Shown here: positions 9,386 to 17,738 of the stretch, piece after piece
Layout of the letters: every line of letters starts with the position of its first letter
How positions within the stretch are numbered: position 1 is the stretch's first letter
Source: Polyangiaceae bacterium
Lineage (GTDB): Bacteria > Myxococcota_A > Polyangia > Polyangiales > Polyangiaceae
Assembly: GCA_041389725.1 (NCBI GenBank)
Contig: JAWKRG010000002.1
Location: forward strand, 124,001-188,000
Direction of reading: 5' to 3'
Length of the DNA stretch: 64,000 bases
Made by a program: the position numbers and the translations under genes
The notes under the pieces: model-generated
Told to the model about the DNA's origin: nothing
The model's database searches: none
The model's input: the letters and a program-made list of their open reading frames with translations, nothing else

Positions 9386-10092
9386 CGACGCTTCAGACCT
9401 TGATCGAGCGAGTCCGCAGCGCTGACGAGCTCGTCCAGCTCCACGCCCAGGCGCTCTGCCGCGAGCACGTCGGTCATGGCACCTTCCTCGAGTAGCAGCG
9501 CACCGTAGTTCCTCGATGCTTCGCTGGCTCGATAGAGAGCGTTCTTCACGTCGATAGCCTGGTTCACGTTGCGCATCGCGGATTCGAGGATGCGTAGCAC
9601 GCGCTCTGCCCTTGCCTTGCCGTCGTCGCCGCCAGCGCGCGAAAAGCGACTGCGCTTGACGCTCGCGCCGCCGTCCGCAAAGCCATCCACACCGGGTAGA
9701 TCCTCCAAGCGCGCCAAGGCAGCCTCGCAGGTCTCGAAGGGGTAGTCTCCCAGGGACACGAGACCGCTGCCCGCACGTTGCAGCAAGTAGCGCAAGATCG
9801 AGAGCTGCAGGCCACCCAGCTCGATGGACGCGGGTTCTTCGATCGTGAACGCGGATTCGCAGCTGGACAGGCGCTCGATGGTAGCGTCATCGAGCTTCAG
9901 CTTGCGCTTCTTGTAGGCCTTCTCGACTTCGTCGAGAGTGGGGACGGACTCGGCAGTCTCCATCTCGCCGTACTCCTCGTCCGTGTCGGGATGCGCCTCG
10001 AACCAGGCGTCGAGGGCGTCGCCGCACTCGTACTCCAGGTCCAACATTTCCTTCTCCGACAGTGGGCTGAGGATCCAGTAGGTGACGCTCAT
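9382..10092 (-). CDS. Conserved-type hypothetical protein
   Basis: 236 residues, soluble, acidic, not recognised. It begins MSVTYWILSPLSEKEM and has a central Leu-rich segment (LGGLQLSILRYLLQRAGSG) and a helical C-terminal half rich in Ala, Glu and Arg. No signal peptide or membrane helix. The ATG at 10092 is preceded on the minus strand by a strong GGAGGGG ribosome binding site, which supports a real gene. It lies downstream of the ArsR gene on the same strand with about 57 bases between, so co-transcription and regulation by ArsR are possible. Confidence 0.6.
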   Translation of the reverse strand: MSVTYWILSPLSEKEMLDLEYECGDALDAWFEAHPDTDEEYGEMETAESVPTLDEVEKAYKKRKLKLDDATIERLSSCESAFTIEEPASIELGGLQLSILRYLLQRAGSGLVSLGDYPFETCEAALARLEDLPGVDGFADGGASVKRSRFSRAGGDDGKARAERVLRILESAMRNVNQAIDVKNALYRASEASRNYGALLLEEGAMTDVLAAERLGVELDELVSAADSLDQGLKRR

Positions 10093-10149
10093 CGGGGGGC
10101 CCCTCCTAGAGCGTCATCGCCGCCCGGTCCAGGGCTTTTTTCGCGCGCC

Positions 10150-10434
10150 TCAGCGTGCGCTGTAGGTGCTGAGCCAGCGATCGTGGATGATTTTCAGCGG
10201 CACCGGATTGAGAAACAGCCGGCGCGCCTTGCCGACCCTGCGACTGACGACCAGATCGGCAGCGCGGAGCTGCCGCAAGTGCTTCATCACGGCGAAGCGA
10301 CTGTAGGGGAAATGGGCGGTGAGCTCGCCTACGTTGATCCCAGGCTGCTCGTGGATGAGGTCCAGCATGCGCCGCCGATTCGGGTCGGCCAACGCTCGAA
10401 AAACGGCGTCGCTCGGATCGGGCAGGAGTGTCAT
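10150..10434 (-). CDS. ArsR-family winged-helix transcriptional regulator
   Basis: 94 residues, the compact size of ArsR/SmtB-type repressors. The start is typical (DPSDAVFRALADPNRRRML), followed by the winged helix-turn-helix (INVGELTAHFPYSRFAVMKHLRQLRAADLV) described here as residues about 31-62, and a wing (SRRVGKARRLFLNP). No Cys-based metal site (ELCVCDL) is present, so it is not a classical arsenic or zinc sensor; it belongs to the subgroup that often pairs with SRPBCC/AHSA1 proteins, though no such gene is adjacent. Its start codon directly abuts a GTGAC-N6-GTCAC palindrome, implying autoregulation. Confidence 0.85.
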   Translation of the reverse strand: MTLLPDPSDAVFRALADPNRRRMLDLIHEQPGINVGELTAHFPYSRFAVMKHLRQLRAADLVVSRRVGKARRLFLNPVPLKIIHDRWLSTYSAR

Positions 10435-10490
10435 GTGACTGAATGGTCACATATATCTGCGACCGAGAACAGGTGACCTTGCAGTCACCT
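10435..10490. promoter_or_regulatory. Two matching inverted repeats, candidate ArsR operators
   Basis: Two palindromes share the same core GTGAC-N6-GTCAC: 10435-10450 (GTGAC TGAATG GTCAC) and 10471-10490 (AGGTGAC CTTGCA GTCACCT, 7-bp arms). Their centres are 38 bp apart. The first ends against the start codon of the ArsR gene and replaces the normal ribosome-binding position, so the message may be leaderless or start within a few bases. The segment is AT-richer (ATATATC) than its surroundings, consistent with a promoter. Operator function is inferred. Confidence 0.65.
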
Positions 10491-10644
10491 ATCCGCTTCC
10501 TGGTTCGCCGGGCGCGTTCGCCGGCCCTGCTCGCAGGCTACGGGCATCACCACGCTCCGGCGAACTTTTTCTGATGGCGCATCCTGGCGACCGCCACCCA
10601 AGGGATACGGCCGGGCCACGAACCGCGGCCGAGGGAGATGGATC

Positions 10645-12195
10645 ATGACGAATAGCGAAGATCGGACGCAGGTCGAGCAGGTCAGTCGAAGGAACATTGC
10701 GGGGCTACTGCTAGGAGCGGTCGGGGCGAGCTTGGCTACTTCCAGCATCGGATGCGCGTCCGAAGTTGGCGCGGCCGAAGCGCTTGGAGAATCGGGTGAA
10801 GGGCTGATCCAGGACCTGGACAGTTACGCGGCGCTAAGAGCGATTTCCTGGTTGGGAACGACACCTTCGTCGCGCATGTTGGCGGTTCGCGGGCGTGAGG
10901 TCGCGAGCGACGGCGGCGAGGGGATCTTCATTTGGGATGGCAGTTTTCAGCCAGGCTCCTACTACGACAACGACGGTACCTATCTGAAGCCCAACCATTA
11001 CTCCCCATCCCAGGCGGGGCGCTGGCGACGAGTCCGTGATGACGCCATCAATGTCCTGTGGTTCGGCGCGGATCCGAGCGGGCAAGTCAGCAGCTTGCTC
11101 GCATTCCAGCGCGCGGCGACGGCTGCTGGCGCGGGCGGCACCGTCTTCGTTCCGCGCGGCGTCTACTTGCTGCCACCAGACTCCGGATTCTTGTGGTGGG
11201 CACGACGCTGGGTCGGTGAACGTCTGCACCCGGTCTCCCAGTACGGCACCGTCATTCGCCCACTTTCCGGAGGCACGACGCTCGTGACCACAGGAAACTC
11301 GGCCACCAGCATCGAGAACATCGCGTTCGATGGAAAGCGCATCGACGTCGACACGACGCACGAGGTCGACGTGTGCTTGCACCTGAAAAACGCCCACAAC
11401 TCCACGCTGCGAAACGTCAGCGTCGAGAACGCGAAGGTAGCGGGCCTCAAAGCCGAATCCGTGGCGTTTTTGCTGGCGGAACACGTACTGGCGAGCCGAT
11501 GCGCTGTGGGAATCCAGCTCCACAACTGCACCGGCACGAACCTGGTCTCGCCCATTGCGACTTTTTGCTCGGGCCCCGGCCTGGAGCTAGTTGGCGGTGC
11601 GGGCAACACGGCCAGCCCCTACGCAGGAACGCTCACGGTACTGAACGCCTCCATCGACTCGTGCGGCACTGACGGGGTGTCTCCGCTGTGTCGCGTCTAC
11701 GGCTTGGAAGGTGGTGTCGTCCAGTTCTCCTACCTGCACGTGAACACAGGTGAGAGTCCCACCGGTCTACTGGTGGACGGCAACACCCACAACGTACGCT
11801 TCGTTGGTGCGTATTTTGAACACGCTACCGCGGCAGTGTTGGCCGATATCGCAAACACACGGGCGTGTTCGTTCGAGCAGTTTGCAGCGCCGGGCCCCAG
11901 CACGACCACGAACCGCATCTTGATCGACGCGAACACTTGTCGGGAGCTCAGCTTCTCCTCCTGCTATCGGGCCTCGCGCACCAGCGAAGAACCGACGAAC
12001 CTGGAGTGGGACGACGGCAGCACGACATGGGTCGCCAGCGCTCGGGACGGCCAGCTCCAGGCGACGGCGCCGCCCCCATCTGGCTTCGGCGTGTGGCAAG
12101 CCGGTCAACAGGTGCACAACTCGGCACCGGCCACCGGCCAGCCGCTGGGCTGGATCTATTCCGGCAGTAGCTGGCTGAGTATGCCCACGCTCTGA
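10645..12195 (+). CDS. Exported parallel beta-helix protein, pectate-lyase-3/GH28-like
   Basis: 516 residues. The N-terminus has a Tat-like SRRNIAGLLLGA followed by a possible lipobox (SSIGC, Cys near residue 38), so it may be a Tat-exported lipoprotein. After an N-terminal domain (about 55-125) a pectate-lyase-3-type module begins (INVLWFGADPSGQVSSLLAFQRA..., GGTVFVPRGVYLLP) and runs as a right-handed beta helix to about 435; the C-terminal part looks like a small beta tail. Such folds bind or cleave polysaccharides; no catalytic residues could be assigned. It stands alone, divergent from the ArsR gene. Confidence 0.75.
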   Translation: MTNSEDRTQVEQVSRRNIAGLLLGAVGASLATSSIGCASEVGAAEALGESGEGLIQDLDSYAALRAISWLGTTPSSRMLAVRGREVASDGGEGIFIWDGSFQPGSYYDNDGTYLKPNHYSPSQAGRWRRVRDDAINVLWFGADPSGQVSSLLAFQRAATAAGAGGTVFVPRGVYLLPPDSGFLWWARRWVGERLHPVSQYGTVIRPLSGGTTLVTTGNSATSIENIAFDGKRIDVDTTHEVDVCLHLKNAHNSTLRNVSVENAKVAGLKAESVAFLLAEHVLASRCAVGIQLHNCTGTNLVSPIATFCSGPGLELVGGAGNTASPYAGTLTVLNASIDSCGTDGVSPLCRVYGLEGGVVQFSYLHVNTGESPTGLLVDGNTHNVRFVGAYFEHATAAVLADIANTRACSFEQFAAPGPSTTTNRILIDANTCRELSFSSCYRASRTSEEPTNLEWDDGSTTWVASARDGQLQATAPPPSGFGVWQAGQQVHNSAPATGQPLGWIYSGSSWLSMPTL

Positions 12196-12204
12196 ACGCG
12201 ACTG

Positions 12205-12253
12205 GAGCCGCTTGCGTCTACGCGAGCGTCAACCCCAACCGCGCAAGCGGCTC
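12205..12253. terminator. Hairpin between convergent genes
   Basis: Perfect 12-bp inverted repeat: GAGCCGCTTGCG (12205-12216) and CGCAAGCGGCTC (12242-12253), 25-base loop. It sits 9 bases after the beta-helix gene and its right arm covers the last codons of ppa. No T tract follows on either strand, so a classical intrinsic terminator is not certain. Confidence 0.45.
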
Positions 12254-12780
12254 TCTTCGCGGCGATACAGCTCGAGAGCTTCCTCGATGACTTTCACGGC
12301 CTCCACCAGGGGCAGAGGCTCGCCCACCAGGACTTCCTTGGCCTCGAGCGCCTTGTAGTCCGTGAAGAAGCGCTGAATCTCGCGGGATACGTGCTTTGGC
12401 AAGTTCTCGATGTCTTGCACTTCCTCGAAGGCGGGGTCGTGAGCGTGCACGGCGAGGATCTTGTCGTCTGCCTTTCCGGCGTCGACCATGCGCACCAGAC
12501 CGATGGGACGCCCCACGATCAGACTGAGGGGAACCACTGACTCGCTACACAGCACGAGTACATCCAAGGGGTCCCCGTCGTCACAATAGGAGCGTGGAAT
12601 GAAGCCGTAGTTCGCCGGGTAGTGAACGGAGCTGTGCAGAACGCGATCCACTCGCAGCATGCCCGACGGCTTGTCGAGCTCGTACTTCACCTTCGAGCCG
12701 CGGGGGATCTCGATCACGGCGTTGATGGCACCCTGCGGTGTCGGGGGGCGACTTGGAAGCTCGTGCCAGGCGTGGACCAT
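12229..12780 (-). CDS. ppa: Inorganic pyrophosphatase (family I)
   Basis: 183 residues, the normal size of soluble family I pyrophosphatase, which hydrolyses PPi to two phosphates and so drives biosynthesis. Signature features: AVIEIPRGSKVKYELDK near residues 21-37, YPANYGFIP, and the metal-binding motif CDDGDPLDVLV (DxDPxDV). A later block (VQDIENLPKHVSREIQRFFTDYK, described only by its ends) is also typical. Cytosolic. The start ATG at 12780 fits the family. It lies 26 bases downstream of the AgmX-like gene on the same strand. Confidence 0.93.
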   Translation of the reverse strand: MVHAWHELPSRPPTPQGAINAVIEIPRGSKVKYELDKPSGMLRVDRVLHSSVHYPANYGFIPRSYCDDGDPLDVLVLCSESVVPLSLIVGRPIGLVRMVDAGKADDKILAVHAHDPAFEEVQDIENLPKHVSREIQRFFTDYKALEAKEVLVGEPLPLVEAVKVIEEALELYRREESRLRGWG

Positions 12781-12806
12781 GGCGAGGTCCTAGCACGAAC
12801 CGCACG

Positions 12807-13508
12807 TCACCTGAGGGCGAACCGCACCGAGTAGCTGATGACCGTGGGACCGCGCGGGGGCTTGGTGAACTCCACAGCCGCAAACGCGCGCTTGACGCAT
12901 TCTCGGAATTCGTTGCCCTTCATTCCGGTGCGAGGCTGGCGTAGTTCGGGGTGTCCGCCGTTGCGGCCAATGAACAAGTCGACGCCGAAGGTGCCACCCT
13001 TCGCGGGCTCTTCCGCGTGGACGTAGCACTTGCGAAGATCTTCGAAGCGCTGCTCGATGGCGGCCTTGAAAGGCGCTTTGGTCGCGTCATCGTTGGGACC
13101 GCCGCCGATATGTAGACCCACGTTCTCCACCACGACCTCCGGCAGCGCGCCGGTGGGTGGCGCATCGGCGGTCGCGCTGGATGAGGCGGCGGGCGGAGGC
13201 TCGCCCGGCGGCGGCGCGGCGGACGTCGCCGGGGTGGGCGCAGCCGTCGTTGCCGTTTGCGGCGGGTCGGCCAGCGCAGCATTGACAGGCGGTGCGGATT
13301 CCAACGCCAGCGAAGCGCCCGGCGGCAGCAGCGTCGCAGCTTCGGCGGCGCTCACTTCGCGTCCGTCGGCGAGGCGCACACGCCCGTCCGGCAGCAGCAC
13401 CGCAGACGGAGCGGGGGACGCGCCTGGTGCCGCGGGCTCGGGGCAACGCGACGCGCAGGCGAACAGGCCGAGCCCAAGAACCAGCGTCATCGAGTGCTTG
13501 GCGAACAT
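12807..13508 (-). CDS. Lipoprotein-like protein with AgmX/PglI-type C-terminal domain
   Basis: 233 residues from the ATG at 13508 (ATG at 13490 is an alternative). The N-terminus MFAKHSMTLVLGLGLFACAS is a signal peptide with a plausible lipobox. A Pro/Ala/Ser-rich linker (about 40-135) leads to a compact domain at the C-terminus with FEDLRKCYVHAEE, GTFGVDLFIGRNG and FRECVKRAFAAVEFTKPP. The paired Cys (KCY ... ECV) and the amphipathic core match the AgmX/PglI C-terminal domain common in Myxococcota, where members take part in gliding or cell-envelope assembly. The role here is unknown. Confidence 0.65.
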   Translation of the reverse strand: MFAKHSMTLVLGLGLFACASRCPEPAAPGASPAPSAVLLPDGRVRLADGREVSAAEAATLLPPGASLALESAPPVNAALADPPQTATTAAPTPATSAAPPPGEPPPAASSSATADAPPTGALPEVVVENVGLHIGGGPNDDATKAPFKAAIEQRFEDLRKCYVHAEEPAKGGTFGVDLFIGRNGGHPELRQPRTGMKGNEFRECVKRAFAAVEFTKPPRGPTVISYSVRFALR

Positions 13509-13623
13509 GCCGCTCCATACCAAGATCCTGGGGCGACGCAAAAGCCCGTGATCTGCCGGGGCATGCCGGACCGCGCGCCAAGCGCGACATCTGCCGCCAG
13601 CTGTGGAAGCATCCCGACGGGTG

Positions 13624-14838
13624 ATGCGTCGGAGTACTGCGACGGCCCTCGTGGGCTTGCTGGCCGTGGGCTGCAAAGAAAAGCCGCATCCGCCTGGACC
13701 TTCTTCGGCACCCTCAGCGTTGGGTTCGACGCAGAGCCCGACCAGCAGCGCCCCCGCCGCGTCGACCGGCTCACCATCACCTTCGGCGGAGCACGACGAA
13801 GACGCCTCGGCGACCGACGCGGGGGGTGCACTGCTCGAATTGAGCGACGTCGGCCCGGCAAGCCCCGCGGCTGCGAGCGAGCGTGGGGTCGTAATGGTGA
13901 CCAAGGACGATCGCATCGCCCTCGCTCCGCTTGGCAAGAAGGGCCGCGTGGAAGCGGTGAAGGAGCCCAAGGATAGCTTCGCGCTGGCACGCGGGCCGAG
14001 CGTCGCCGGCGAGTTCGCTTACTGGGTTTCTGCCGGGCGGCTCGTGCGCCGAAAGATCGGCGGCGGCGCCATCGAGGAGCTGGCGGGACGAGCTCGAAGT
14101 GGGACGCGTGTCACCGCCTTGGACAAGAACGAGCACCATCCCGCCATGGCAGTCTACGTTGGCGCACCCGTTTCGAAAGATGCGAACGGCGCTGCATGGT
14201 TGTGGGTGGAGGGCAACGAACCCGTGACGCTCACGCCCGAGGGCAGCGCAGCGAGCAGCGTTTCCATGGTCGAGAGCGAGGACGACGTAGTGGTACTCTC
14301 CCTCGAAGGACGAACCGGCATGACACCGGTGCACGCCCGCACCGTGACATTCGACGCCAATCGGCCAAAGCTCGACGAAGACGTGGTCGTATGGGTCGCG
14401 GGTCCCGCGCAGTCACTCACCGAAATCACCGCCGCTCGCAACGAGAGCGACGTGCTCGGACTGATTCCCCTCGAGCGCGACATCACGCGCTTCGGCCTGG
14501 CAGAAGTGCGCGTGGGCAGCACCCCCAAGATGGGCGCCCCCGTAGTGTGGCGCGCGTACCCCAACGGACTCGACCCGGCGCCCGTTGCGGTCAGTGCAGG
14601 CTGCAGCAAGACCTGGGTGGTGTACGCGCGACCCGCTGAGACACGGCCAGGGTCGCCACAGGAGCTTCACTTGGCTCGAGCCGAGGCCAACGGCCTGGGA
14701 CCGAGTCACGTCGTTGCGCGAGCGAGCGCCTTCGCCAACGTATCCGCCTCCCCGCTGGCGCAGGGGCTGCTCATCGCCTACGTAGCGGATTTCCGCACGT
14801 GGGCGCGCACCTTCGACTGCCGCGCGAACTCGCCGTGA
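13624..14838 (+). CDS. Putative lipoprotein, beta-propeller-like
   Basis: 404 residues. MRRSTATALVGLLAVGCKEK is a lipoprotein signal with lipobox LAVGC (GTG at 13621 is a near-equal start). A Ser/Pro/Ala linker (about 22-65) follows. The remainder consists of repeated beta segments of the kind VVMVTKDDRIALAPLGKKG, GEFAYWVSAGRLVRRKIGGG, reminiscent of a WD/NHL-like propeller, but no definite repeat count could be made. No enzyme motif seen. Not recognised beyond this; probably periplasmic or outer-membrane. Divergent from the AgmX-like gene across 115 bp. Confidence 0.6.
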   Translation: MRRSTATALVGLLAVGCKEKPHPPGPSSAPSALGSTQSPTSSAPAASTGSPSPSAEHDEDASATDAGGALLELSDVGPASPAAASERGVVMVTKDDRIALAPLGKKGRVEAVKEPKDSFALARGPSVAGEFAYWVSAGRLVRRKIGGGAIEELAGRARSGTRVTALDKNEHHPAMAVYVGAPVSKDANGAAWLWVEGNEPVTLTPEGSAASSVSMVESEDDVVVLSLEGRTGMTPVHARTVTFDANRPKLDEDVVVWVAGPAQSLTEITAARNESDVLGLIPLERDITRFGLAEVRVGSTPKMGAPVVWRAYPNGLDPAPVAVSAGCSKTWVVYARPAETRPGSPQELHLARAEANGLGPSHVVARASAFANVSASPLAQGLLIAYVADFRTWARTFDCRANSP

Positions 14839-14913
14839 GCGGCTGAAGCTGAGTCAAAGTCTGCTTGGGGGCGCCTGAGTCCTGCAGCCGAGAAGAATCG
14901 AGAGAGGGAAAAG

Positions 14914-16857
14914 ATGTTCGACGACACAGTGCTACCGAAGCGCCCCGCCAAATCAGTGTTTCCCGACGCCACCACGCTACCCCGGATGTTCCTCGAGCGC
15001 GTCAAGCGCAGTGGTCCAGCCTTGGCGTTCCAGCACAAAGAAGACGGCCACTGGAAGCGGAGCACCTGGCTACAGTTCCACGATGCCGCCGCCAGCTTGG
15101 CGACCTGGTTGTTGGACCGCGATCTGCGACTGGGCGACAAGGTGACCATCGTCGGCAGCACACGGCCCGAGTGGTGCATCGCGGACATGGGGGGACTGCT
15201 GAGCGGTGCCGTCACCGTGGGCGCCTATCCTACGCTGACGCCGGATCAACTGGCCTACATCCTGGAGCACTCGGATTCGCGGGTCGCCTTCGTCGAAGAT
15301 CAGGAACAGCTCGACAAGATCGTTTCGCACAAGAACGCGTTGCCCAAGCTCGAGCATGTGGTGGTCTGGCGCTACGACCAACTCACCCCTGAGAGTCGAC
15401 AGCACCCCTGGGTCGTCGCGTGGAAGGACGTGCTGTCCACGCCTCTGCGTCGCGAAGACATCGACGCACGCGTGGAGCAAGTCGACCCGCTTCAAACCGC
15501 AATCATCGTTTATACCAGTGGCACGACCGGACCGCCGAAAGGCGCGATGATCAGCCATCGAAACATCGCCACGATCCTGTCGGAGCCCCCGATCATGGAC
15601 TTCGACGAAGACGACATCACCCTTTCCTTCTTGCCCATGGCGCACGTGGCCGAACGCATCTTGGCGTTCTACGGGCGGGTCAACTACGGCACCGCAACGG
15701 CCTACGCCAGCAGCATTCCGGCCGTGCTCGAAGAGGTGAAGGAGGTACGGCCTACGGTGTTCGGCAGCGTGCCACGCATCTTCGAGAAGGCCTACGCTCG
15801 CATCCAGGGTGAGGTGACCAAGGCGCCGCCCAGCAAACAGAAGGTGTTTCGCTGGGCCGAGGGCACGGGCAAGCGCATGCTGGAGTATTGGCAACGAGGA
15901 GAGCGCGCGCCACTGCTATTGAGCGCCCAGTACCGTCTGGCAGACCGCATGGTGTTCTCCAAGCTTCGCGGGGTCTTCGGAGGGCGCGTCAAGTTCTTCG
16001 TGACGGGTGCCGCGCCCATTCCACGCCAGGTGTTGGACTTCTTTTGGTCTGCGGGCTTCCCCATCTACGAGGTGTACGGCATGACCGAGGCGACGGTGGT
16101 CAGCCACGCCAACAAGCCCGGCTCGGTTCGGCTGGGTTCCGTCGGTCGCGCGTTTCCTTTCGTCGAGGAGAAGTTGGCGCCGGACGGTGAGATCCTGGTT
16201 CGCGGCAAGACGGTCTTTCAGGGCTACTACAAGAACGAGGAGGCCACGCGAGAGACCATCGACGACGACGGATTCCTACACACGGGAGACATCGGCAAGC
16301 GCGACGCCGACGGCTATCTCTACATCGTGGATCGCAAGAAGCACATCATCATCACCGCCGGTGGAAAGAACCTGACACCCGCCAACATCGAGAACGAGAT
16401 CAAGGCTGTGGATCCCATCATCAGCCAGGTGCACGCGCATGGGGATCGCCGCGCGTTCGTCACGGCCATGATCACCCTCAGCCCCATGGATGCCATCGAC
16501 TACGCGGCAGCCAACGGCCTAGCGCCAGACGCGGGCGCCATCGACGGCATGAAGCAGGCGCTGATGCGTGACCCTCTGGCGCGTCCGGATGGCCTGGCGG
16601 AACTGATGCGGGCCGTGACCCAAGACGCCGCTTTGCGTCGACGCATCACCGAGGCGGTGAAGAAGGGGAACGAAAAACTGTCCCGGGTCGAACAAGTCAA
16701 GCGCGTCTTTCTGCTCGAGCGTGAGCTCTCGCTCGAGGAAGACGAGATCACACCCACCCTCAAGGCCAAGCGCAAGAACATCGAAAAGAAGTTTGCTTCG
16801 GAGTTCGATCGGCTATACGAGGACGCCGCTTTCGGAATCGTCGTACAAGAACAATGA
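14914..16857 (+). CDS. Long-chain acyl-CoA synthetase (AMP-forming)
   Basis: 647 residues, the size of FAA1/FadD15-type ligases that activate fatty acids to acyl-CoA via an acyl adenylate. The phosphate-binding P-loop is IVYTSGTTGPPKGAMISHRN (about 198-217). VYGMTEATVVS is the adenine-binding motif, GEILVRGKTVFQGYYKNEEAT with FLHTGDIG contains the ribose-binding Asp, and DRKKHIIITAGGKNLTP carries the hinge and start of the C-terminal lid. No signal peptide; cytosolic or membrane-associated. The stop overlaps the methyltransferase gene by ATGA, suggesting translational coupling and possibly a shared lipid substrate. Confidence 0.9.
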   Translation: MFDDTVLPKRPAKSVFPDATTLPRMFLERVKRSGPALAFQHKEDGHWKRSTWLQFHDAAASLATWLLDRDLRLGDKVTIVGSTRPEWCIADMGGLLSGAVTVGAYPTLTPDQLAYILEHSDSRVAFVEDQEQLDKIVSHKNALPKLEHVVVWRYDQLTPESRQHPWVVAWKDVLSTPLRREDIDARVEQVDPLQTAIIVYTSGTTGPPKGAMISHRNIATILSEPPIMDFDEDDITLSFLPMAHVAERILAFYGRVNYGTATAYASSIPAVLEEVKEVRPTVFGSVPRIFEKAYARIQGEVTKAPPSKQKVFRWAEGTGKRMLEYWQRGERAPLLLSAQYRLADRMVFSKLRGVFGGRVKFFVTGAAPIPRQVLDFFWSAGFPIYEVYGMTEATVVSHANKPGSVRLGSVGRAFPFVEEKLAPDGEILVRGKTVFQGYYKNEEATRETIDDDGFLHTGDIGKRDADGYLYIVDRKKHIIITAGGKNLTPANIENEIKAVDPIISQVHAHGDRRAFVTAMITLSPMDAIDYAAANGLAPDAGAIDGMKQALMRDPLARPDGLAELMRAVTQDAALRRRITEAVKKGNEKLSRVEQVKRVFLLERELSLEEDEITPTLKAKRKNIEKKFASEFDRLYEDAAFGIVVQEQ

Positions 16858-17717
16858 AGCCCGCGAACCCCGCCCCCACCTCACGCAGCAAAACCTCTCG
16901 TACCCGCCGCACCAAAGCCGCGAAGGCGCCTGCCTTCACCGCGCGCAATTCGGACAAGCACGTGCTCTACCAGCTGAGCGTGCAAGACGCCGCGGTGGAG
17001 GTCGCGTTCGTCTCCGACGCCTTCCGCAAGTTCCGCAAGCGCAAGGCGCTGAGTCTACGTGAAGACTTCTGTGGCACGGCTTTGATCTGCGGGCATTGGG
17101 TCGGTTCGGACTCGAAGCGAACGGCCACCGGCGTGGACATCGATCCCAAAGTCCTGGCCTGGGGCAAGAAGCACAACATCGAACCCCTCGGCCCCGAGAA
17201 GCAGCGCGTGAAGCTGTTGCAGCAAGACGTGCGCGGTAAGGTCCACGCGAAGTACGACGCCGTTTGCGCGTTCAACTTCAGCTACTGGATCTTCACCACC
17301 CGCGATGAAATGTGCGCCTACTTTCGCAAGGTACGCTCGGCCCTGGTGAAGGACGGCGTCTTTTGCCTGGATGCCTACGGCGGCTGGGAAGCCATGGAGC
17401 CCATGTACGAGCGCCGCGACATTCGCCGGAAGTTCACCTACGTCTGGGACCAGGACGTATTCGATCCCATCACGCACCGGGTGGTGAACTACATCCACTT
17501 CGAGTTCAAAGACGGCAGCAAGATGAACAAAGCGTTCACCTACGACTGGCGCTATTGGAGTCTTCCCGAACTGAAGGAGCTACTGCTAGAGGCTGGGTTC
17601 TCGGCGGTGCACGTGTATTGGGACCAGGCCGAGGAAGACGACGAGGAAGACTACCGTCCCACCCTGCGCGCAGCCAACCAGCCGGGCTGGCTGGCGTACA
17701 TCGTCGCGCTGGTGTGA
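16854..17717 (+). CDS. Class I SAM-dependent methyltransferase
   Basis: 287 residues. A basic N-terminal tail (about 1-25, Lys/Arg/Thr-rich) precedes a Rossmann-type fold. Motif I is LREDFCGTALICGHWV (E/DxCGTxxxxxxW rather than the common GxGxG), with acidic motif VDIDPK at the strand-2 end and KYDAVCAFNFSYWIF for motif IV. This form is known in uncharacterised bacterial methyltransferases. The substrate cannot be assigned. It overlaps the acyl-CoA ligase by 4 bases. The acidic C-terminal loop (EEDDEEDY) is unusual for its neighbours. Confidence 0.78.
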   Translation: MKPANPAPTSRSKTSRTRRTKAAKAPAFTARNSDKHVLYQLSVQDAAVEVAFVSDAFRKFRKRKALSLREDFCGTALICGHWVGSDSKRTATGVDIDPKVLAWGKKHNIEPLGPEKQRVKLLQQDVRGKVHAKYDAVCAFNFSYWIFTTRDEMCAYFRKVRSALVKDGVFCLDAYGGWEAMEPMYERRDIRRKFTYVWDQDVFDPITHRVVNYIHFEFKDGSKMNKAFTYDWRYWSLPELKELLLEAGFSAVHVYWDQAEEDDEEDYRPTLRAANQPGWLAYIVALV

Positions 17718-17738
17718 GCGTACGTTGCGTCGTGCCCG

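Noticed and set aside
10150..10434. Considered as an arsenic/zinc-sensing ArsR protein
   Set aside because: No Cys-based sensor motif and no ars or metal-transport genes adjacent.
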